Assembly: GCA_013349725.1 (NCBI GenBank)
Contig: DUZB01000050.1
Span: 1-14,263 of the forward strand
DNA length: 14,263 bases
DNA from: Deltaproteobacteria bacterium
GTDB lineage: Bacteria > Desulfobacterota > DSM-4660 > Desulfatiglandales > Desulfatiglandaceae
Reading direction: 5' to 3'
The position numbers and the translations under genes were made by a program. Every line of letters starts with the position of its first letter. Within the stretch, counting starts at the first letter, position 1. The notes beneath the pieces are model-generated. The model worked only from the letters and a program-made list of their open reading frames with translations, ran no database searches and was not told the origin of the DNA. Below are positions 13,758-14,263 of this stretch, piece by piece.

Positions 13758-13797
13758 ATTCGACAAAGAGCGACCGGACTCGACAATTTTGTCGAGT
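13758..13797 (-). promoter_or_regulatory. upstream activator sequence: palindrome plus half-site
   Basis: ACTCGACAA-TT-TTGTCGAGT at 13778-13797 is a perfect 9-bp inverted repeat with a 2-bp centre. A matching half-site ATTCGACAA begins at 13758, exactly 20 bp before the palindrome's own left arm, that is two helical turns, although its right arm is degenerate. The palindrome centre lies about 110 bp upstream of the predicted sigma-54 start, the usual place for an NtrC-family dimer pair. The natural candidate to bind it is the regulator at 8135-9469. No other TCGACAA palindrome was noticed in the window. Confidence 0.7.
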
Positions 13798-14018
13798 GTT
13801 TGGTACGGAAATAAAACCTGTTGAAGATTCTTTATATCAAAAATCGATTGGTTACCCCCCGCAGCCATTTCACTCCCTCTTTTCGGGGTTTCGTCGCTTG
13901 CTCTTTGCAAGAAGACGTCCCATGTTTTAAAATTTCAAGCATTCGTCCATTGAAAAAGATTTCTTGAATAAACCATTGACCAGGAAACCCGCACCCCTCA
14001 GGGAATTCCCGGTTAACC

Positions 14019-14263
14019 ATGAAATTCCGTGACTTCAGGCCGATTGTGCGCGAATTCCTGGGACGGGAGGCCACGGAGCAGGACGTCAGGCTTTGCCAGA
14101 TGAGCATCAGGGCGCAGTGTTTTGGTCCGCTCCTGCGCGAGCGACGAAGAAAGATGTCTATGGAGGGGCCGAAGCTTCCCGGCCTGGAACCGATCCTGGA
14201 TGAGGTGGAAATCTTAGCGGATCACGTAACGCACTTCAGCCTGGCGGGCATCCAGGAGGTCCG
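14019..14263 (+). pseudogene. C-terminal part of a TetR/CecR-like regulator, truncated at 5' end and by the window edge
   Basis: From ATG 14019 the frame reads MKFRDFRPIVREFLGREATEQDVRLCQMSIRAQCF, then PGLEPILDEVEILADHVTHFSLAGIQEV, still open at the window end. The closing pattern ADHxxxFSLAGI matches the ligand-binding C-terminal domain of CecR-type TetR regulators (formerly DUF1956). The N-terminal helix-turn-helix and about 100 residues that should precede it are absent: an in-frame stop lies at 13977-13979 and no HTH-like sequence appears in any frame upstream. The DNA-binding part has therefore been lost, or replaced by the regulatory region of the divergent operon. A short stand-alone C-terminal protein is possible but there is no ribosome-binding site. 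Confidence 0.65.

Noticed and set aside
13898..13912. CTTGC-TCTTT-GCAAG hairpin as a terminator
   Set aside because: Only a 5-bp stem with no adjacent U-tract and no gene ending next to it on either strand.

Overview
The window looks like a chromosomal segment of a Gram-negative bacterium, most likely a Desulfobacterota (deltaproteobacterial) anaerobe. The clues are an outer-membrane beta-barrel protein, an NtrC-type sigma-54 regulator, a PrpD/PaaK/hydroxyacid-dehydrogenase catabolic cluster and moderate GC content. The taxonomic call is inference, since there is no rRNA or marker gene.

Left part (1-3200, mostly +): an eroded region. It holds an ADP-ribosylglycohydrolase pseudogene with an internal deletion and frame change (1-392), an unrecognised small protein (471-776), an intact isoprenylcysteine/phospholipid methyltransferase-like membrane protein (805-1350), the N-terminal stub of a periplasmic solute-binding or sensor domain (1939-2313), and a reverse-strand C-terminal remnant of a short-chain dehydrogenase that has lost its YxxxK catalytic pair (2769-3119). 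Two long non-coding gaps lie between them.

Middle (3305-8071, +): four tightly ordered genes: a MmgE/PrpD-family protein, a lipoate-protein-ligase-like protein, a divergent phenylacetate-CoA-ligase-like protein that lacks a recognisable P-loop and C-terminal catalytic lysine, and a 3-hydroxyisobutyrate-dehydrogenase-family oxidoreductase. The set suggests a small acid or acyl-CoA metabolism module whose substrate cannot be read from sequence.

Right part (13704 down to 8135, all on -): a coherent sigma-54-controlled locus. In order of transcription: an upstream palindrome (13778-13797), an IHF-like site, a near-consensus -24/-12 promoter (13689-13704), a secreted Gly/Ser-rich protein, a second secreted protein with a Gly/Asn-rich start, a terminator-like hairpin, an outer-membrane beta-barrel protein with a poly-Gly loop, a third exported protein with an Arg/Gly-rich tail, then a membrane histidine kinase and its sigma-54-activating response regulator. 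The last four genes overlap or nearly touch. The simplest reading is an autoregulated envelope system in which the kinase/regulator pair switches on its own exported low-complexity proteins through the palindrome. I do not recognise this set as a named system, and it is the best candidate for something undescribed. Beyond it, the window ends in the C-terminal part of a TetR/CecR-like regulator (14019-14263, +) with no DNA-binding domain upstream.
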